Origin: Hermatobates lingyangjiaoensis
Lineage: Eukaryota > Arthropoda > Insecta > Hemiptera > Hermatobatidae
Direction of reading: 5' to 3'
DNA: 64,000 nt
Assembly: GCA_026182355.1 (NCBI GenBank)
Contig: JAPFBL010001617.1
Location: forward strand, 8,247,001 to 8,311,000
A program made the position numbers and the translations under genes. The notes under the pieces were generated by a model. It had not been told where the DNA came from. It saw only the letters and a program-made list of their open reading frames with translations, and did no database searches. Of the stretch, positions 60,213-64,000 are shown piece after piece. Every line of letters starts with the position of its first letter. The stretch's first letter is position 1.

Positions 60213-61401
60213 TTAATTAGAACTAACTCATTTCAAGTTTTCTTTACGTTTCATACTTTAGAGTAGCCACATGTACCCTTAGAATAATTTCTGACTATCG
60301 GTTTGTCCACAAAATATTGCCACCATAAGACATATAAAACTGAAACTTTGTTTGTAGATTTGTATATGTCTAACTTAAAATCTAATCTTTGTATCGATGG
60401 AATATTCAATGATGAAGCGAAGTTATGAACTTTTAAGTCGTGTTTGGCTAACTACACACACATGTTTATTTTGAATATATACAGAGGTAGCAATTAGGTA
60501 TTGTTAGTTGACTTTAATTTCATTTGCGTACATGAATATTTGCTTATAGCAAAATGCTAATATATGAATATTATGCTTATTTGAGCTTATTGACAAGTTG
60601 TTTCCCAGAGTTCAAGATGTACTATCTATTCAGAATAAATGTCTTTGTGAACGAGCAATGCTCAAGCCTTACTAATAAAAAGGCAGGAAAAATCAGTAAA
60701 CATGTTCTTACGCTATATCAACCCGAAAATAGAACTTAAACGTAAGTAAAGAGAGTGATTAGTGATGAGGAATTAGTTTATTATTTAACTGAATTTCTTG
60801 ACTCCGTGACTGCTGTTGGACTGCCTGCTCATCTGTAAAAACTTCAAGTAGGAACATCATCATGCTGTGACTTAGTATCAGTAACAAATTTCATGTTACG
60901 CAACTTGAGTGCCCCGGGAAATGTGCAACTCGGAGTTTGTGCTCTGCACAGATGTGCCGTAGAGGCGGCCATCATGACTGGGTGTGGAATGTGGAGTCTG
61001 TGTGTATACCACCCATACCATTGATTCCGAGCCACTGTCTGTTTCCGTTGAAATGATTGCAAAGTCAGAGTCTATTTCGCAATGACGTTAACTAAGTCGC
61101 AATGAGAGACTTTATCTAACGCAGGAATTCAAGTTAGCGAGACCAAGTTTTTCTCACATGGTCAACTATAGTTTACTTGCTCAAGAGTCAGAGGTTCCAA
61201 CTTTTGTTCTTCCGTGAACCTGAAGTACAGACAGCTAATGTGGTGTATACAGAGGCATTTGTTTAACACTGTACTAAAAATGGTATTTTCTACCATTCTA
61301 TCATTTCTAATTATAGTGTTAGTATAATACTATAATTGATATTTTGGAATACCAAGTATAATAGAATTTTTGATTCTGTCAAAGACGGGTACGCTTGCTA
61401 G
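60213..61401 (+). mobile_element. Helitron fragment with 3' terminus, copy 2 (plus)
   Basis: Collinear with 37030-35687 on the other strand. The shared 3' end reads gacgggtacgcttgCTAG at 61401, followed by T. Homology stops exactly there, as expected for a Helitron end. It contains one copy of the 140-bp unit that is doubled in copy 1. It lies in the presumed third intron of the unnamed gene. Confidence 0.88.
60540..61280 (+). pseudogene. Helitron helicase C-terminal region (broken), copy 2
   Basis: In shifting frames this shows the same segments as copy 1: an NFMLRNLSAPG-type block near 60885-60920, an EAAIMTGCGMWS-type block near 60960-60995, the AMTLTKSQ-type block near 61080-61100, SHMVNYSLLAQE (SHGQLY region) near 61155-61190 and a TANVVYTEAFV tail near 61235-61265. 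It has its own set of indels, so the two copies decayed independently. Confidence 0.88.
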
Positions 61402-62035
61402 TTATAACTAAAATAATAATACATGATTCTATACATCATACCATTTCTAGCTCCATAAATTACATAACAGAGTAGAATAAAAATAGGTATGAAAATATTG
61501 ACATACAGATCATAAATACATACTTACTTAACGTCTATAAGGGAATATATGAATTGTAAATAATAAAAGAATAATAATACATGACTATATACATCATACC
61601 ATTTCTAGCCCTTTTCATACCTTTCATGACAGAGTAGAATAGAAATAGCTATGTAAATGTTGACATACAGATCTTAAATACATACCTACTTAACATCTAT
61701 AAGGCAATATACATATTATAAATAAAATAAGATTAATAACACATGACTATATACATCATACCATATCTAGCCCCATAATCACATAACTTACATAAATGAG
61801 TAGAATAGAAATAACTCTTTAAATGTTGACATGTAGATCATAATACACATACCTACTTAACAACTATATGGCAAAATACAAATTATAACTAAAATAAGAA
61901 TAATCGTATTTGTTTATACACGTCATACTATTTCTGCCCCCATAGTCATATTAATTACATGAAACAGTAGAATATAAATAGTTATGTAAGTGTTGTCTTA
62001 TAAATCATAGAACACACCTATTTTGCAATTCGAAA
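61402..62035. repeat. Satellite-like tandem array, period about 160 bp
   Basis: Four units begin near 61421 (acatgattctatacatcata), 61579, 61741 and 61904. Each contains a cataccatttctag-cc segment, gagtagaata-aaata, gttgacat-cagatc and catac-tacttaac. Units are 70-90 percent alike, with decay toward the right; traces may persist to about 62200. The array starts immediately after the Helitron 3' end. Confidence 0.85.
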
Positions 62036-62859
62036 TTCAATGTTTCCTCATAAAACAGAATTGAATATCAGGATGTAATCATACGTCTTCATAATCCTCA
62101 AAAGGGTTTCCATTCCTTTATCATTTGATTTTATTGGTAGAATAGAAGAGAAACAGCTATAAAATAGGCATTTAAATATCATTAAATTCAAATGTTATAT
62201 GTTACCTCATAAAGTAAAATTAAAAGGAGGTCGTAAACATAGATCTCCATATACCATATACTTAATTGCTTCTTTTTGATTCACCGATATCAAATAAACC
62301 TAAAAGAAGTGTTATTTTTGAGCATTCTTAAATATGCTATCTACTTTCACATGTTTCTCACAAATATTTACTCGGTGAAGGCTATATAATTTGGATAATG
62401 TAAATAAGTAAAAACTCTTTTAAGGTAAGGCTGAACCTTGATGGAGGTGTGGCCGTTCTTGACCAAGTTACGGAGAAGTGGTCCAAGGTTGAATTAGATG
62501 TGCGGCTCAGACTCTGCAATCTTCTAAACCAGCGTTTGATTTGAGTTACCTTAACTCATTCTCCTATTCTAAATGCTCATTGTGGAAGCAAATAACTTAT
62601 ATTTTAAATGTAATCTTAAAAATCTGAGCTTTAGTAACAATATTATAAATTAATTTCTACGGACACATCTGTATTGAACTGATAAAATGTTATTTTCTTG
62701 TTGACATGAAAAAAAAACCTGCGATAAAAAGATGTTAGAATTAAGTTACTATTCAATAAACATAAAAATGAAAGTTTTACATAATGTAAGGAATAAGGGA
62801 TTTTCATTTTTACAATAAAACTCTTGTTTTGAGTGTTATTGTCTTCCTTCTATTGCTCA
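62036..62859. other. AT-rich sequence with one candidate exon
   Basis: 62425-62541 follows an AG (cttttaag) and is open in the phase expected after the third exon of the unnamed gene (VRLNLDGGVAVLDQV...EKWSKVELDVRLRLCNLL). However, the acceptor is weak and no good donor follows, so it is not called as coding. Nothing else is seen. Confidence 0.3.
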
Positions 62860-63185
62860 GGGTTTTCCCTCAGGTTTTGTAAAGAACCGTTTGCTTTTGT
62901 AGACTTCAAACAATCATTCGAAAATGTTCAAGGCAAACATCATAGTGAGCGGTAGCCCAACCAATGAACACTTTTTATGGGTAATTCTTTTCAACGAATT
63001 CTGGAACTTCATTGAATTTTCCAAAAATTGTTTTTATTTAGGTTGACGGAATATCAGTTGCCACGTCCTCACATAACTCTTCCTTCTCTGTTATGTGTTG
63101 TATCGCCTCCAACTCCATCAGCTCCTTCGTCGAAACTTTCTCGAGGTGCTCCTGTATCAACTCGTCCATGTGCTATTTATTCATC
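62860..63185 (-). pseudogene. Tigger/pogo-like transposase C-terminal fragment
   Basis: The minus strand carries an acidic helical segment (HMDELIQEHLEKVSTKELME then LEAIQHITEKEEL) like the tail of CENP-B/jerky-type DDE transposases. In another frame, VPEFVEKNYP and, beyond a stop, a CLEHFRMIV-stop-SLQKQTVL segment follow, reminiscent of the terminal FR...RQKQTSLD motif of that group. Stops break the frame repeatedly. The DDE core is not present in the window. Confidence 0.5.
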
Positions 63186-63280
63186 TCAAGTCTAATGCCT
63201 TTTTCCAGCAAACCAAGATACAGATTTTGTATTTTGAAATTTTCGCCTTTCGTATCATTTAATTTTTTTATCATAACCAG

Positions 63281-63511
63281 AGGGAATGTATTTTTGAAGA
63301 GACGGTTCGTAACCTGAACATTTCGTATGTAGAGCCTTTTGTGAGTAAAGGTACTATTTATGAGCTTTTACTTCGTCATAATTTATTGATTTCAGAACAA
63401 CCTAACATTATTAAGGATATTCGACATGAAGTCACTTCCACTGATCTTAATGTTGGTTCTACCTACAAGGTTCTTTACAATTGGAGACTAAATAATTGTT
63501 CTCCTCCATAA
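63281..63511 (+). pseudogene. Death-domain-like open frame (exon or remnant)
   Basis: Following a pyrimidine-rich AG (ttttttatcataaccag), 76 codons are open to TAA without an ATG. The part TIYELLLRHNLLISEQPNII, then KDIRHEVTSTDLNVGSTYKV, LYNWRLNN and CSPP has the spacing of a death domain (I..I, D..., Y..L..W). After the stop, a LLEKHKVC and LRNNIP tail would fit helices 5-6. A stop inside the domain suggests a pseudogene or fragment. Domain assignment is by pattern only. Confidence 0.35.
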
Positions 63512-63519
63512 TTTGGTTT

Positions 63520-64000
63520 CTCACTTCTTGAGAAACATAAAGTTTGTTAATTGTCTTTAAGAAACAATATCCCTTAAACTTTTTTTAGTACTTGCTGTGA
63601 AGTTTACAATCAACATTAAATAACTGGTACATAGAACTTTAATTTTGTTATAATATAGACGAGAATTACCTAAGAGGCCAGTAACAAAGAAGTCAATACC
63701 GAACTACGTCACTGTCTATTATAATAAAAAACAGTTCTCTTTCAGTTTTAATGTCTGTGAGACAAATATCTTTAAGTAATTTCTTTTGCAATATAAGCAT
63801 GTTGAATGCAAATTAAAGTGAATAGCTTATATTGCTAGGTTCAAACAGATGTTTATCTCAGTTTACTATAAATATTAGTTAAGCAGTCCAAAATCAATTG
63901 AATTTTGGTTTAATTTCACTGTTTGTATCGCGTTTACGTAATGTCAAACCCTCTGGTAAATGATCAAATTCATAGAAAACAAATTTAATAATTTTCTATG
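63520..64000. other. AT-rich sequence to window end
   Basis: Beyond the possible death-domain tail (to about 63580) nothing is recognised. Confidence 0.4.

Noticed and set aside
1..64000. CRISPR arrays, operons, ribosome-binding sites, prophage
   Set aside because: The window is clearly animal nuclear DNA; tandem arrays present are satellites and microsatellites without spacer/repeat architecture.

Overview
Kind of organism. The window is AT-rich animal DNA. The clearest gene is a Rab1 GTPase split into six coding exons by GT-AG introns, there is a microRNA-9 hairpin, and the rest is dense in degraded transposable elements, long (TA)n tracts and microsatellites. The conserved 5p miR-9 arm, the I/R1-type LINE with RNase H, the BEL/Pao, mariner, hAT and Helitron remnants suggest an invertebrate bilaterian, most likely an arthropod. 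A chelicerate is only a guess. There is no sign of prokaryotic organisation.

Layout. 0-5.8 kb: repeats, including a (TA)n-nested fold-back cluster and an inverted-repeat element. 5.8-6.4 kb: a GC-richer block with mir-9 on the minus strand. 6.4-7.5 kb: four consecutive palindromes separated by TA tracts, two of them perfect or nearly so over 82 and 114 bp arms. 8.0-8.6 kb: a GT-rich minisatellite. 10.2-11.9 kb: another fold-back and a Penelope-like GIY-YIG remnant. 13.8-15.9 kb: BEL/Pao and LINE reverse-transcriptase fossils. 18.1-18.9 kb: a terminally intact, internally deleted hAT element. 19.3-23.0 and 37.7-40.6 kb: two clusters of one tandemly organised noncoding repeat (family B). 26.8-27.2 kb: mariner fossil. 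31.6-32.2 kb: a small hAT element with a perfect 8-bp target duplication. 35.7-37.0 and 60.2-61.4 kb: two Helitron helicase fragments in opposite orientation, both ending at CTAG followed by T. 41.2-42.4 kb: C-terminal half of a LINE with an RNase H domain. 44.6-54.1 kb: Rab1 (+). 56.9-58.4 kb: the 5' exons of a second, unnamed gene (+). 61.4-62.0 kb: a satellite of about 160 bp period. 62.9-63.5 kb: a Tigger-like fossil and a death-domain-like open frame.

Function. Host genes are few: mir-9, Rab1 and the unnamed gene. Rab1 and the unnamed gene lie head to tail, 2.9 kb apart, on the plus strand. No operon-like relation is expected. Nearly everything else is mobile-element debris, and the introns of both protein genes hold copies of the same repeats seen outside them. 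The most unusual structure is the association of long (TA)n tracts with near-perfect palindromes. Several of these carry a CTGANGA...GAAA signature like the catalytic core of hammerhead ribozymes, which are known from Penelope-like elements. I could not complete stems I and III, so this stays a hypothesis.
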